Part shown: piece after piece, positions 9,489 through 20,400 of the stretch
Numbering within the stretch: the first letter of the stretch is position 1
How the letters are laid out: every line of letters starts with the position of its first letter
DNA from: Streptococcus sp. Marseille-Q6470
GTDB taxonomy: Bacteria > Bacillota > Bacilli > Lactobacillales > Streptococcaceae
DNA length: 64,000 bases
Reading direction: 5' to 3'
Assembly: GCF_946902905.1 (NCBI RefSeq)
Contig: NZ_OX336385.1
Span: 558,001-622,000, forward strand
Translations under genes and position numbers: made by a program
Notes under the pieces: generated by a model
What the model saw: the letters and a program-made list of their open reading frames with translations, nothing else
What the model was told of the DNA's origin: nothing
Database searches by the model: none

Positions 9489-9520
9489 AAAAAACCACTC
9501 ACTACAAAGAGCAAGTGGTT
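9489..9520 (-). terminator. Terminator after nagB
   Basis: Arms built on AACCACT and AGTGGTT around a short loop; T-rich on the minus strand after the hairpin. Confidence 0.7.
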
Positions 9521-9530
9521 CGTGAATTTT

Positions 9531-10238
9531 TTATTTTTCAAGCAGGCTAAGTGCTCCAGCATCCGCAATAATAGTTACATCTGGATGGTTCTGCAAACTA
9601 CTTGCTGGAAGACTTTCAGTAACTGGACCTTCAACAGTTCCAGCGATAGCTTCTGCCTTTGATTCACCATAAGCAAAGAGAAGAATAGATTTTGCATCTA
9701 GAATATTTTTGATTCCCATTGAGATAGCTTGTGTTGGTACATCTTCAATCTTATCAAAGAAGCGAGCATTTGCTTCAATAGTAGACTGATCAAGGTCTAC
9801 AAGATGTGTTTGACTATCAAATGGAGTTCCTGGCTCATTAAATCCAATATGTCCATTTCGGCCAATTCCCAAGATTTGTAAATCTACTGGATGATCTGCA
9901 AGAATTTGATTATATCGTTCTACTTCTTCTTCTGCATTATCTTTGACACCACGAGGTAAAAAGCTTTCTTTAAATGGCTTTTTATTGAAGAGATTTTCTT
10001 GCATAAAGTAACGATAAGATTGAGGGTTATCACCATCAAGTCCTACGTATTCATCCAAGTTTACACTAAAAAGATTTGAAAAATCAAGATCACTCTTAAC
10101 GATTTCCCCGTAAAATTCAAGGGGACTGCTACCGGTCGCAAGCCCTAATGTTTGAGCACCGTTCGCTAACTTTTCTTTTAAAATTTCAAAAGCTACTTTT
10201 CCACCTTCTTCAGGATTTTTCACTTGAATAACTTTCAT
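9531..10238 (-). CDS. nagB: Glucosamine-6-phosphate deaminase
   Basis: NagB converts glucosamine-6-phosphate to fructose-6-phosphate and ammonia, feeding amino sugars into glycolysis. The 235-residue sequence contains LATGSSP (phosphate loop), NLDEYVGLD (catalytic region) and [13 protein letters not shown], all diagnostic. It is a monocistronic gene with its own terminator. The promoter carries a NagR/DasR-like palindrome in the -35/-10 spacer and a cre-like site just upstream of the -35, which predicts induction by amino sugars and catabolite control. Confidence 0.96.
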   Translation of the reverse strand: MKVIQVKNPEEGGKVAFEILKEKLANGAQTLGLATGSSPLEFYGEIVKSDLDFSNLFSVNLDEYVGLDGDNPQSYRYFMQENLFNKKPFKESFLPRGVKDNAEEEVERYNQILADHPVDLQILGIGRNGHIGFNEPGTPFDSQTHLVDLDQSTIEANARFFDKIEDVPTQAISMGIKNILDAKSILLFAYGESKAEAIAGTVEGPVTESLPASSLQNHPDVTIIADAGALSLLEK

Positions 10239-10265
10239 AATTGTTCCTCCATATTTCTTTATTTT

Positions 10266-10294
10266 ATTATATGGTATAGACCAATTTTTGTCAA
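10266..10294 (-). promoter_or_regulatory. Perfect consensus promoter of nagB
   Basis: TTGACA (10289-10294 on the minus strand), 17-bp spacer, TATAAT (10266-10271). All twelve bases match consensus, so repression rather than weak binding probably sets its output. Confidence 0.88.
10272..10283 (-). promoter_or_regulatory. NagR/DasR-type operator (dre-like) in the nagB promoter
   Basis: TGGTCTATACCA is one base off the perfect palindrome TGGTCTAGACCA recognised by GntR/HutC amino-sugar regulators of the DasR/YvoA type. It fills most of the spacer between -35 and -10, where a bound repressor would exclude RNA polymerase. The regulator gene is not in this window. Confidence 0.65.
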
Positions 10295-10295
10295 G

Positions 10296-10309
10296 TGTAA
10301 ACGGTTTAA
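10296..10309 (+). promoter_or_regulatory. cre-like site (CcpA) upstream of nagB
   Basis: TGTAAACGGTTTAA fits the TGnAAnCGnWnnCW consensus except at one position. It lies directly upstream of the -35 box. Confidence 0.5.
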
Positions 10310-10335
10310 TATTTTAAATTTTATAGGATAAAATT

Positions 10336-10365
10336 AAGAAAAAAAGAAGACTAAACTAGTCTTCT
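10336..10365 (-). terminator. Terminator after the GbpC-like gene
   Basis: Arms AGAAGACTA (10345-10353) and TAGTCTTCT (10357-10365) with T-rich sequence on the minus strand. Confidence 0.8.
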
Positions 10366-10387
10366 CTTTTTAAACTGTCAGAATGAA

Positions 10388-13093
10388 TTAGTCTTCTTTT
10401 TTCTTTCTTGACAAAGCATAACCGGCAGTAGCTAAACCAATAAGTGCTGAATAAGTCATGAATGATTGTTCAACTGAACCAGTATTTGGCAATGATTTCT
10501 TAGATGGCTCTGGTTTTGGTTCTGGCTTAGGCTCTGGTTTTGGTTCTGGCTTAGGCTCTGGTTTTGGTTCTGGCTTAGGCTCTGGTTTTGGCTCTGGCTT
10601 AGGCTCTGGTTTTGGTTCTGGCTTAGGCTCTGGTTTTGGTTCTGGCTTAGGCTCTGGTTTTGGTTCTGGCTTAGGCTCTGGTTTTGGTTCTGGCTTAGGC
10701 TCTGGTTTTGGTTCTGGCTTAGGTTGTGGTTTTTCATTTTTCTTGATAAGCACAACATTTTTATTCCATTCAACAGCTGGTTTTTCTGTTTCTTTCTTAA
10801 CAGGATCCTTCAGCAACTCAGGTGCTTCTGGTTTAACCGGTTCACTTGGTAAGACAGGTACAGTTTTATATTCTGGTTCTGTCGGTGGAACTGGTTTTTC
10901 TTTAACAGTTGGTACTTCTGTCAATTCTGGTTTTTCAGGTTTAACTGGAGGTGTTGGTTCTGTTGGTTTAACTGGCTCTTCACCTGGATCTTGAGGGAAG
11001 CCAACATTTGAGTTGATAGAGAACCAATAGAGAGTTGCTTCGCCTGTTGCGTTAGCACCTTTTGCTGTAAATTCAAGATGACCATCTTTCAAAATAACAG
11101 CAGCACCACCATAGTAAAGGTAAGGGCTCTTAGGATCATCCCAACCCTTAGTTTCACTTGAAGAGTCTGCATTAAATGTAGCACCTTGATCCATGTATTG
11201 GTTTTGTTCTTTAGCAGATACTTCTTTTGTAGATGAATCTTGGTCTACACTTGAATTTGGAAGTTTAATAAACTCTTTGTTACCAATGTTTACAGACTCA
11301 ACGTGAGGAGTATCTTGGTGTTTCATTTTTGGTGTGTATCTCAAAACACCTGATGTAGCGTCTACAGTGTAAGAACCGATAACGTCTGATTTATCACCAA
11401 ATGTGTAATCTTCAGTACCAACTGAGTGACCATTTCCTCCACCAGATGCGTTCACTGTTGTAGCATCAACTGCTGTTTCTTCAGTTACTTTGAAGGCATC
11501 ATCAACCCATGTTGCTTTTTGAGCAACAATTTTCAAAGGATTATCAGCATTGATATCAACTTCTGCACTACCGAAGTCAGCTTTACCGCTTTTCACAACA
11601 ACGTCTGCACCATCAAGTTTTGGTTCACTTCCATCTGAATATGGATCCCAAGTTCCACGAACTGTATTGCCTTCGCTATCTTTAGCTTCAACAACTAGAG
11701 GACGAGGTTTGTCATTTTCAACATAAGATGCACCATTCCAGTGGTTAAGTGAGTTAAGGGCAAGGATTGCATTGTGTTGTGACAAATCAATCAATTGGTC
11801 ATTTTCATCATAAAACTCAATGTCAACACCAACTGTAACTGGGTTTTCAGTATCAGTTGAGCTACCAATTGTCATTGTAACCGCTGGATCGTTATAAATT
11901 TGAACGATTCCTTTTCCATCTGATGATGGAAGGCTCTTCACTTCGTATTTATAAACAACTTTTGCAATACGTTTTTCTTCGCTACCTTTTACAATTTTAG
12001 CTTGAGTAAGTCCAGTGTATGTCACATCAAATTTATCTCCGACTTTTACAACTCCCCACTCGATTTCATTGTTAGCATATGGGTTTGTAGTTGTCAAATC
12101 AGAATCTTGAAGATTCTTTGTTTCATACATCTTAGTAGCTTTACCATCACCGTACATACGAGATTGACCTTCTTTTGTCAAGTAAGTTGTTAATCCAGTT
12201 GTTTGGTGTGTGATTTTAGTTGTTTCACCATCAGCAAGTTCTTCAGAGAGGAATGTCAAATCTTGTTTGTATTTCTCAGGATTTCCACCACGCTCTGCAA
12301 CCATCTTATTGAAGGCATCTTTAGCATCATCGTATTGTGCTTTTTTCTTGTTGTAAGTTCCGAGCTCAATCAAGTAAGCAGCTTGTGCTTCATCATAAGC
12401 AGCTTTTTTAGTCTTGTAGTCAGCTAATTTAGCTTCATATTCTGCTTGAGCTAATTTATTACTTTCAGTAGCTTCTTGATTTGCTTTTACAGATGCATTG
12501 TATGCTGCAAGTGCTGTGTTATATTCTTCAAGAGCTTTTTCATAAGCAACACGTGCTTCTTCATTACTCTTTTCTACTGCTGTTTTTTCTGCTGATTTTT
12601 CAGTCAATTCTTTTTTATAAGCAGTAAGTTTTTCGTTGTAAGCTTCAAGCTCTTTATCGTAGTTTGCTTTTGTAGCAACATTTTTAGCATCAACTTCAGC
12701 TTTTTCTTTTTCGTAAGCTTCTTGATTTGCTGCAACCTCAGCTTTATAATCAGCTACAGTTTTATGAATATCAGTAACTTGTTTTTCGTAATCTTTAGCA
12801 GCAGCTTCCTCAGAGTCTTGCTTTTTAGTCTCAGTTTCTTTAACCTCAAGACCTTCTTTTGTGGCAGCAGTTTTAGCTTCTTCCAACTTCTCTGGAACCG
12901 CAACTTCTTTTGTTTCTTCTCCAGCTACTGTTGTAGTTGAAGTAACAGGTGTAGTCGCTGATGAAGTCTCATCGGCAGATACAGTCGCAATACCTGCAGC
13001 TGCAATCACTGTTGCGACTGCAACAGAACCAAAAGCAACTGAGGTTTTTCTCAAGGCATACTTAATCGTTTTATTATTCTTTAACGATGACAT
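10388..13093 (-). CDS. LPXTG-anchored GbpC/antigen I/II-like glucan- or saliva-binding protein
   Basis: A 901-residue cell-wall protein. Signal peptide about 1-40 ([16 protein letters not shown] type); an Ala/Lys/Glu heptad region about 90-265 like the A-repeats of antigen I/II; a GbpC/Spa V-region-type beta domain about 275-690; a Pro-rich linker; about ten KPEPKPEP units (787-866); LPNTG at 868, hydrophobic segment, RKKKED tail. It lacks the C1-C3 isopeptide domains of full-length SspA/SspB. GbpC homologues bind dextran/glucan, antigen I/II V-regions bind salivary glycoprotein; which applies here is inference. Its neighbour across a 252-bp divergent promoter region is a dextranase, favouring a glucan role. 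The 24-bp DNA repeats coding the stalk invite length variation. Confidence 0.85.
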   Translation of the reverse strand: MSSLKNNKTIKYALRKTSVAFGSVAVATVIAAAGIATVSADETSSATTPVTSTTTVAGEETKEVAVPEKLEEAKTAATKEGLEVKETETKKQDSEEAAAKDYEKQVTDIHKTVADYKAEVAANQEAYEKEKAEVDAKNVATKANYDKELEAYNEKLTAYKKELTEKSAEKTAVEKSNEEARVAYEKALEEYNTALAAYNASVKANQEATESNKLAQAEYEAKLADYKTKKAAYDEAQAAYLIELGTYNKKKAQYDDAKDAFNKMVAERGGNPEKYKQDLTFLSEELADGETTKITHQTTGLTTYLTKEGQSRMYGDGKATKMYETKNLQDSDLTTTNPYANNEIEWGVVKVGDKFDVTYTGLTQAKIVKGSEEKRIAKVVYKYEVKSLPSSDGKGIVQIYNDPAVTMTIGSSTDTENPVTVGVDIEFYDENDQLIDLSQHNAILALNSLNHWNGASYVENDKPRPLVVEAKDSEGNTVRGTWDPYSDGSEPKLDGADVVVKSGKADFGSAEVDINADNPLKIVAQKATWVDDAFKVTEETAVDATTVNASGGGNGHSVGTEDYTFGDKSDVIGSYTVDATSGVLRYTPKMKHQDTPHVESVNIGNKEFIKLPNSSVDQDSSTKEVSAKEQNQYMDQGATFNADSSSETKGWDDPKSPYLYYGGAAVILKDGHLEFTAKGANATGEATLYWFSINSNVGFPQDPGEEPVKPTEPTPPVKPEKPELTEVPTVKEKPVPPTEPEYKTVPVLPSEPVKPEAPELLKDPVKKETEKPAVEWNKNVVLIKKNEKPQPKPEPKPEPKPEPKPEPKPEPKPEPKPEPKPEPKPEPKPEPKPEPKPEPKPEPKPEPKPEPKPEPKPEPKPEPSKKSLPNTGSVEQSFMTYSALIGLATAGYALSRKKKED
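10498..10735. repeat. Tandem 24-bp repeats coding KPEPKPEP
   Basis: Near-identical 24-bp units alternate GGTTTTGGTTCT and GGCTTAGGCTCT (plus strand), encoding the proline-rich wall-spanning stalk. At least one unit carries a GGTTTTGGCTCT variant. Confidence 0.9.
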
Positions 13094-13167
13094 GACAAAC
13101 TCCTTTTTAATGTTTTTTATATATGCTTCTCAAGCAAAAAGAATTTTTGTTCTTCGAAGTCCCAAAA

Positions 13168-13196
13168 ATCATATCATAAATAATTTTAAAAGTCAA
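13168..13196 (-). promoter_or_regulatory. Promoter of the GbpC-like gene
   Basis: TTGACT (13191-13196) and TATGAT (13168-13173) on the minus strand with a 17-bp spacer; the 5' leader would be about 65-70 nt. AAAGGAG precedes the ATG. Confidence 0.65.
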
Positions 13197-13280
13197 GCAT
13201 TTTTATTTATTTTTTTTCAATCTTTTTTCACTTTATTTTCAAAAGATTTTCATGTCGGTTTCAAAAAGATTACGTTTTTC

Positions 13281-13310
13281 TTGACATTTTCTTATGAACT
13301 ATCGTATAAT
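13281..13310 (+). promoter_or_regulatory. Promoter of the dextranase gene
   Basis: TTGACA (13281-13286), 18-bp spacer, TATAAT (13305-13310); GGAGAG Shine-Dalgarno at 13335-13340. It is divergent from the GbpC-like promoter, about 85 bp apart. Confidence 0.8.
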
Positions 13311-13345
13311 CTCAACTAACAAAATATTATGAATGGAGAGATATA

Positions 13346-16300
13346 ATGAGATCTTCAAATAACTTTTCTCAAGAAAAAGGGCACGGTTATTTCCGTAAGA
13401 GGAATAAAGTACTTGTATCTATGATTACGGTCTTTGGTTCCTTGATGTTAAGTTCTGTTGCTATGGCAGATGAAGTTGCTTCAACTACAACTTCAACTAC
13501 AAACGTAACTACATCAAGTCAACCAGCCACTAGTACTGAGACCACTAGTACTGAGACCACTAGTGAGCAACCTACTACAACAACTAGTGAGGGAACCCCA
13601 AAGACTTCTTCAAGCGAAGAGACATCAACTTTGCCTCAAACTTCAAGTACAACTGAACCAACAACTCGTAGTACTTCAGTGGCAACAAGCACTTATAACA
13701 CACCAAAAATCCAAAACGATGTAACATTTAATAAGGCCACATATAAAAGTGGCGAGGATGTTAGCATCTCAATCAATAATCCTGACGTAACTTCGTCTGA
13801 TTTGACAGTATCTCATTTAGACAAAGTTATTTATGAGTTGAAAAATGCTCCAGGAAATTCACTTGTCATTCCTAACTCAGTTTTCTCTCCAAACTCTGGC
13901 TATCTCATTGACGTCATCGGAAAGAATGCTGATGGAAAACAAGAATTTCACAAAGTAGCTGGGCTATCAGTCGAAGATGATTGGACTGTATATCCACGTT
14001 ATGGTGTTGTAGCAGGTTCAAAAGACAATCACAATTCGATCACTAAAGAGCAAGTGGAAGGATATAAAAATAGTATTGACCAATTGGCCAATATGCACAT
14101 CAATAACTACTTCTTCTACGACGTTTACAATACTCCTGCTAATCCATTCCCAGCTAATGTTGAACGATTCACACAAGATTGGGCTACTTTCTTGATTCCG
14201 AAAGGTGAAACTGATCCTGAAAAACGTAAAACATACTTACCGGTTATTGACACAGAAGCTGTAAAAGAGTTGGTTTCTCATGTCCATTCAACTGGTGCTA
14301 AAGCTATGCTTTATAATATGATTTACGCTGTGTCTCTTGATGAGAAAATCCCAGACCAAGTAAAAAGTGCGATCGTACGCAACTTGCAAGATCACTTCAA
14401 CTTTGGAAAGACTGGTGATGTTACAGCGACTGATATCCAACAATTTCTTGATCCAGGAGATCCGAACTGGCAAAACTTTATCATCAATGTGATGTTAAAA
14501 GCCATGAAAGAAGGCGGCTTCGATGGTTGGCAAGGGGACACTATGGGGACTAACTTGGTTGAAAAAGTTAACGAACCTGGAAAAGCTTTCTCTTTAAGTG
14601 AACACTATCCAAAACTAGCCGCAGCTGCAACAGAGGCCCTCAAAAAAGAAGGCTATGACTTCTTGATCAACGATATCTCAACTGGAGATGCTGATCGATT
14701 AGGAAAAACCAATGTCTCTGCACCTTACGCGGAAGTTTGGGGAGATAGCATCGCCCATGATTCTACCTACCAAGCCTTAACACGCTTGACTGAGCGTATG
14801 CGAGATTTATACAACGGAAAATCTCCAATTATCGCTGCTTATACACACCGTGAAAAAAATGCAGCAAAACTCAGCAAAGACAATGAATTACTAACAGATG
14901 CAATTATTGCAGCAAGTGGAGGTTATCATATGACCACTGCTGCTCTCAATACATCTCAAGATGAAAAAGGTTTTGGTGTTATTCAGGCTGAATGGTACCT
15001 CAATCAAAACTTACCAGTCAATGCTGATTTTGCTAATGCAGAATTCAACTACCAAGAATTTATCGTTGCCTACCAAGAACTCCTTCGTGGACGCGAAACT
15101 TTAGCACATGATACTCGCCGTATTGGAGACAATACAAATGTTCTTGTAAATGGTAACTTTATCGGTTCTAATCTTGATAATTCAGATGGTGTTCAACCTG
15201 GTACCGTTTATACCATCACAAAAGAAACTAAAACTGGTGACCGAATTGCTCATTTAATTAATCTTGTTGGAATTACTGAAAACAAATGGAATAGTGCTGT
15301 TAATTCCACTACCAAACTGACTAACATCCAAGCTTTTGTTCCACTTGGTAAAATTTCAAAAGATCAGGCCGAACATGCGAATATCTACTGGGCTACCCCA
15401 GATGCAGTAGATGGAAAGTATAATATTAAACTTCGCGAGACTACTGCTAATGTATATTACGATAGCGGTGCGGGACAATGGATGGCTGCAATTGATGTTC
15501 CTAGCCTTGATGTGTGGGATATGCTCTATGTCAAACTCAATGAGGTTGCCCGTGTAATTTATCAAGATGAAACTGGTAAAGAACTGGAACGTTCAAAAGA
15601 CTTTGTTGGTCATACTGGTGAAAAAATTGACTACTCAACAAAAGATACGATTGCTAAATATTTGAAGCAAGGTTATAAACTAGTTGAGAACGAATTTGAT
15701 AAAAATGGACAAGCAAAATTTGACCGAGATGCTTCAAACATTAATGATGATGGCGTACAAGAATTCATTGTTCGCTTTGCTCCAAAAATCGTAGATTTTT
15801 CTGAGACACAGCCAATTCAAGTTGGTCAAGTTGTTCCAGGAGATACTGATGGCAGCCTCTATCCAACTCCTAAAGCTCCAAATGGAAAATCTATTAGTGA
15901 TCTCAATCATTTATCTGAAACAGTGACTCGTACCATCACATATGTGATTGAAGATAAGAATGGACACAATCGTCAAGAAGCTGGCATCACTTCAAAAACA
16001 GATAGTTTAAGCTTTAGCCGCAAAGGGACTATCAATTTGGTAAGTGGAGAAACTACACTTGAAGATTGGGAACCTAAAGACGGCACTACTTTCGCAGATT
16101 ATGAAAATCCAGTCAAAAATGGATATGTTGTGGTATCTGAGGAAACAAATGCAACAATCACTCCTGATCTTAAGAAATCTGGAACTCACACTGGAATCCT
16201 AGCTGAATCAGATGACATTTCTGATATTGTTGTCTACCGACCAGTTGGTGTTTATACAATTAGTTATGCTTCTGGAAAAGAACCAGCAAATGCTATTAAG

Positions 16301-17335
16301 GAGATTCCTTATCTCAATGATCCTTCCAATCCAACTGCTATTTCAGCGCCAACTGCAACTCTGCCATATATTGAAGGATTAGAACCTAAAGATGCAACTG
16401 GAAAAGTCTTAACCTTCGTAGACCCACTTGATGAAACTAAGGGTTACCTTCTTCCGACTGCAACTTCTGCCACTATTGATACACCAATTACTTATACCAT
16501 TTCTCAAGGAACAGTGACTGTACTCTTCCTCATTGCAGGTAGCAATACAGAACTACAAGACTCTCAAACAGTTTTTGAAAATGCAGACTTTGGTACGAAC
16601 TATACTACAGATGCACCAAAAGTCATTACCAAAGACGGTCTAGTCTATAATTTAGTTGGTCATCGTGAGGGTTCTGCTGATGTTTCAGGAACAGTATCTA
16701 AGGGAAATAAAACAGTAATTTATGACTACAAACTTGCTTCAGGAAATGTAATAGCACGATTTGTCCTTCAAAACACCACAACTGAATTGCAACCAGCTAT
16801 CGTTGTTGCTTCAAATGCAGATAACGGTTCTGCCTACATTGCTGTTGCACCGGACGAAATTTCTTATAATGGTCAAACATACGAACGTATTAGCAGTGCA
16901 CAACAATCAGGCCAAGTCGGAGTAGGTACTACAGATCTGATTTTTGAATACAAAGTCAAAGAATTACCAACTCCTCAACCTCAACCTAAACCTCAACCTA
17001 AACCTCAACCTAAACCTCAACCTAAACCTCAGCCTAAACCTCAGCCTAAACCTCAGCCTAAACCTCAACCTCAGCCTAAACCTCAGCCTAAACCTCAACC
17101 TCAGCCTAAACCTCAGCCTAAACCTCAAACTCAAACTCAAGTTCAACCTCAAACTCAAGTTCAAGTTCAAGGTTCTGAACGCCAAAAAGAGTCAATACAA
17201 TCAGAAAGAACTTTGATTAAACCTGGTAGTCAGCTACCTGCAACAGGAGAGCAAAATTCCCAATTAGCATATCTTGGATTTGCTTTTCTCACTGGATTTG
17301 CAGGTCTTGTCGGTTATAAAAAGAAACAAGATTAA
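13346..17335 (+). CDS. dex: LPXTG-anchored dextranase (GH66) with MucBP-like repeats
   Basis: Surface endo-dextranase, 1329 residues, cleaving alpha-1,6-glucan. Signal peptide about 1-41, Ser/Thr-rich linker 42-120, GH66 catalytic region about 125-735 starting near DWTVYPRYGVV. The catalytic-nucleophile motif G391-FDGWQGDT-399 is intact (D398 most likely), and E463 in the AEVWGD stretch is the likely acid/base. Four or more MucBP-like beta modules follow (about 738-1205, e.g. ARVIYQDETGKEL), then a PQPK/PKPQ stalk (about 1210-1262) and LPATGE at 1297 with a KKKQD tail. Length and layout match streptococcal dextranases. The shared upstream region with a GbpC-like glucan-binding protein suggests a common function in glucan harvesting or biofilm remodelling. 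The acid/base assignment is by analogy. Confidence 0.92.
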   Translation: MRSSNNFSQEKGHGYFRKRNKVLVSMITVFGSLMLSSVAMADEVASTTTSTTNVTTSSQPATSTETTSTETTSEQPTTTTSEGTPKTSSSEETSTLPQTSSTTEPTTRSTSVATSTYNTPKIQNDVTFNKATYKSGEDVSISINNPDVTSSDLTVSHLDKVIYELKNAPGNSLVIPNSVFSPNSGYLIDVIGKNADGKQEFHKVAGLSVEDDWTVYPRYGVVAGSKDNHNSITKEQVEGYKNSIDQLANMHINNYFFYDVYNTPANPFPANVERFTQDWATFLIPKGETDPEKRKTYLPVIDTEAVKELVSHVHSTGAKAMLYNMIYAVSLDEKIPDQVKSAIVRNLQDHFNFGKTGDVTATDIQQFLDPGDPNWQNFIINVMLKAMKEGGFDGWQGDTMGTNLVEKVNEPGKAFSLSEHYPKLAAAATEALKKEGYDFLINDISTGDADRLGKTNVSAPYAEVWGDSIAHDSTYQALTRLTERMRDLYNGKSPIIAAYTHREKNAAKLSKDNELLTDAIIAASGGYHMTTAALNTSQDEKGFGVIQAEWYLNQNLPVNADFANAEFNYQEFIVAYQELLRGRETLAHDTRRIGDNTNVLVNGNFIGSNLDNSDGVQPGTVYTITKETKTGDRIAHLINLVGITENKWNSAVNSTTKLTNIQAFVPLGKISKDQAEHANIYWATPDAVDGKYNIKLRETTANVYYDSGAGQWMAAIDVPSLDVWDMLYVKLNEVARVIYQDETGKELERSKDFVGHTGEKIDYSTKDTIAKYLKQGYKLVENEFDKNGQAKFDRDASNINDDGVQEFIVRFAPKIVDFSETQPIQVGQVVPGDTDGSLYPTPKAPNGKSISDLNHLSETVTRTITYVIEDKNGHNRQEAGITSKTDSLSFSRKGTINLVSGETTLEDWEPKDGTTFADYENPVKNGYVVVSEETNATITPDLKKSGTHTGILAESDDISDIVVYRPVGVYTISYASGKEPANAIKEIPYLNDPSNPTAISAPTATLPYIEGLEPKDATGKVLTFVDPLDETKGYLLPTATSATIDTPITYTISQGTVTVLFLIAGSNTELQDSQTVFENADFGTNYTTDAPKVITKDGLVYNLVGHREGSADVSGTVSKGNKTVIYDYKLASGNVIARFVLQNTTTELQPAIVVASNADNGSAYIAVAPDEISYNGQTYERISSAQQSGQVGVGTTDLIFEYKVKELPTPQPQPKPQPKPQPKPQPKPQPKPQPKPQPKPQPQPKPQPKPQPQPKPQPKPQTQTQVQPQTQVQVQGSERQKESIQSERTLIKPGSQLPATGEQNSQLAYLGFAFLTGFAGLVGYKKKQD
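16974..17130. repeat. Tandem 12-bp repeats coding PKPQ stalk
   Basis: Units of CCTCAACCTAAA and CCTCAGCCTAAA encode the proline-rich wall-spanning segment of the dextranase. Confidence 0.9.
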
Positions 17336-17348
17336 ACTACTATAATTT

Positions 17349-17382
17349 TAAAAACCCAAGGAATAAGTCCTCGGGTTTTTTT
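17349..17382 (+). terminator. Terminator after the dextranase gene
   Basis: AAAACCC ... GGGTTTTTTT hairpin with an inner GGA/TCC stem, directly after the stop codon. Confidence 0.85.
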
Positions 17383-17384
17383 AA

Positions 17385-17426
17385 GAAAATAACAAAGAGG
17401 CCTTGCTCTTACGAGCAAAGCCTCTT
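17385..17426 (-). terminator. Terminator after the giant adhesin gene
   Basis: Arms GAGGCCTTGCTC (17397-17408) and GAGCAAAGCCTC (17413-17424) around TTAC; T-rich on the minus strand. It is back-to-back with the dextranase terminator. Confidence 0.85.
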
Positions 17427-17481
17427 CATTTTAGAGCTAAAATTGCTATTTCAATACCAAAATATTGATCTTATCTCAATC

Positions 17482-20400
17482 TTAGTCTTCACGTCTTTTT
17501 GGTTTTGCAATTAAACCAAGACCTACTAGACCAAGTGCTGCACCTAGAGTCACTAATCCAACTTTAGATTGCTCACCAGTATTTGGCAACTCACGACCTT
17601 TAGGTTTTTCCGGAGTTGGTGGTGCTACCGGCGTTGGCGGCGTTGGTGGTGTTGGCGGTGTTGGCGGTGTTGGCGGCGTTGGCGGCGTTGGCGGTGTTGG
17701 CGGTGTTGGCGGCGTTGGCGGCGTTGGCGGTGTTGGTGGTGTTGGTGGTGTTGGTGGTGTTGGTGGTGTTGGCGGTGTTGGTGGTGTTACCTTGTTGTTA
17801 AACTCAGTATCTTCAGGCATTTGTGAAGTAAGAGTCAACACTTTACCATCCTTAGTTACAGTAACTCCAACAGTCGCTACCATCTTATCGTACTCAACTC
17901 CAGCCTCTGTACCTTTCACTTCTTCTACATGATAGATATAAGTACCTTCTTGACCACGTTTGAATTCAAGAGCTGAGAACTTGATTTTACCTTCAGCATC
18001 ATTGCTTACGGTTTCAATCACGTTACCATCTTTGTCTTTCAATACGAAGCTGAATTCACCAGCTTTCAACGCACGACCTTCCAATTTCTTAGTGAAGTTG
18101 AATTCAACTTTAACTGGAATATTTACAACACGTTTTTTAGTTGGTTTTTCTGGTTTTTCAACTGATTTCTTAGTTGGATCGTATTGGTGAACGATTTGAG
18201 AAGCTGTATTTTCAATATCTACACCTTCCTTAGCAGTATCCTTGATTCGTGCAAGAATATCAAACTTGTAGTAACGTCCAAATGCTAATTTAGCAGTGTC
18301 GATTACTTGAGTATTTTCTGCATCTCCAAGTGACTTAGTCAAATCAGTCTTAGATGTAGCAGTAATGACACCATCCACAATTGAGATATCAAACTTAGCT
18401 GTAACATCTTCACCAGTTACTGAATCATAAGCTTTAATATCGGCTACATTAACATCCAAGTTTTCGATGTCATATTTATCTGTAATACCAACAGATTGGA
18501 TATTGTGAGCTTCTGTGAATTTAGTTGTATCCAACCATACTTGGTAAACAACCTTATCACCTTTGTGGAGTGTTTGAGTATTGATATTTTGTGCTTCATT
18601 ATTATCAACTTTGTCCACATATGGGTCTTTGTTGGTATCAGCTACTTTATCAGTCAACTCTTTATCATCATCCAGAAGTTTAGTTCCAGTAATGTCAAAT
18701 TTCTCTTCGTTAAGAATATATTTTTCTGGGTTAAACTCAGGAGTTTCTGGAGGAGTCACAGTGTTATTGAACTCTTTATCTGGAGCATCTGTCACTGTCT
18801 TCACAAGTGCTTTAGCTGTACCATCGTATTTGACTTCTACTGTGATCTCAGCCTTCATAGAGTCGTAAGTGACTGTAGCGTCAGTTCCTTTAACTTCTTC
18901 TACAGTGTACTTATGAGTTCCAACTTGAGCTTTAGTGAATTCAAGTTTAGCGAATTTCACCTTACCATCTTTGTCGTTCTGAACCGTTTCGATTTCAGTA
19001 CCTTTAGAGTCTTTCAATACGAAGCTGAACTCACCAGCTTTCAATTCACGACCTTCGAGTTTCTTAGTGAAGTTGAATTCGACTTCAATTGGAACTGAGT
19101 TGACACGTTTTTCAGTTGGTTTTTCTGGTTTCTCAACTTTCTTCGTAGATGGGTTGTAGTAGTTTACAATTTGCGCTGCTGTATTTTCGATGTCTACTCC
19201 ACCTTCAACGTCTGATTTTACAGTGGCTGGGATATCGAATTTATAGTAGCGACCAAACTCGAATTTAGTTGTATCGATGATTTGTGTATCGTCTGCGTCT
19301 CCAAGTGACTTAGTGAAACCAGCTTTAAGAGTTGCGGTCATAACACCATTTTCAACCTTGATGTCGAACTTGTCAGTCACATCCGCACCAGTTACTGAAT
19401 CGTAAGCCTTGATCGCTGAGACATCTACATCGACCTTCGTTTCATCGAAATCATCAGAAATACTTACGGATTGGATGTTATCCTTGTTAGCTGCGTCGAA
19501 CTTAGTAGTATCAAGCCAGACTTGGTAGTAGAGCTTAGCACCACGCTTAACAGTCTTGGTATTCAAGTTTTCTGCTTCGTTGTTGTCAGTCTTATCTACA
19601 TACGGATCTGTATTCGTATCTCCGTACTTGTCTGCCAATTCAGAATCATCATCAAGAAGTTTGTTATCCGTAATTGAGAATTTAGCTGTATCCAATACAT
19701 ATTTATCTGGTTGGAACTTAGGTTCTTCTGGTGGAGTTACAGTGTTATTGAACTCTTTATCTGGAGCGTCTGTCATTGTCTTCACAAGTGCTTTCGCTTT
19801 TCCATCGTAAGAAATCTCAACAGTAATCTCAGCTTTCATTGTATCGTAAGTTACTGTCGCATCTGTTCCAGCTACTTCTTCTACAGTATACTTATGAGTA
19901 CCTTCGTCACCCTTCATAAATGATAGTGGTTCAAATTTTACTTTACCATCTTTATCATTCTTGACGGTCTCGATTTCGTTTCCTTCAGAGTCTTTCAACA
20001 CGAAGCTGAATTCACCAGCTTTCAATTCACGACCTTCTAATTTCTTAGTGAAGTTGAATTCAACTTCAATCGGAACTGAGTTAACACGTTTTTCAGTTGG
20101 TTTAACTGGTTTTTCAACCTTCTTAGTTGATGGATTGTAATAATGTACTAACTGACTTGCAGTATTTTCAATATCAGCTCCTGCCTTAACATCTGCTTTA
20201 ACAGTAGCTGGGATATCGAATTTATAGTAGCGACCAAAGGCAAATTTAGTTGTGTCGATGATTTGCGTATTGTCTGCGTCTCCAAGTGACTTGGTGAAGT
20301 CAGCTTTAAGAGTCGCGGTCATGACACCATTTTCAACCTTGATATCGAACTTGTCAGTCACATCAGCACCAGTTACTGAATCGTAAGCCTTGATAGCTGA

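Noticed and set aside
10458..10994. Gly/Ser-rich 178-residue plus-strand reading frame
   Set aside because: It is the antisense of the KPEP repeats in the GbpC-like gene; no ribosome-binding site or promoter.
17569..17826. Trp/Arg/Cys-rich frame over the PPT stalk
   Set aside because: Antisense shadow of proline-threonine repeats in the giant adhesin gene.
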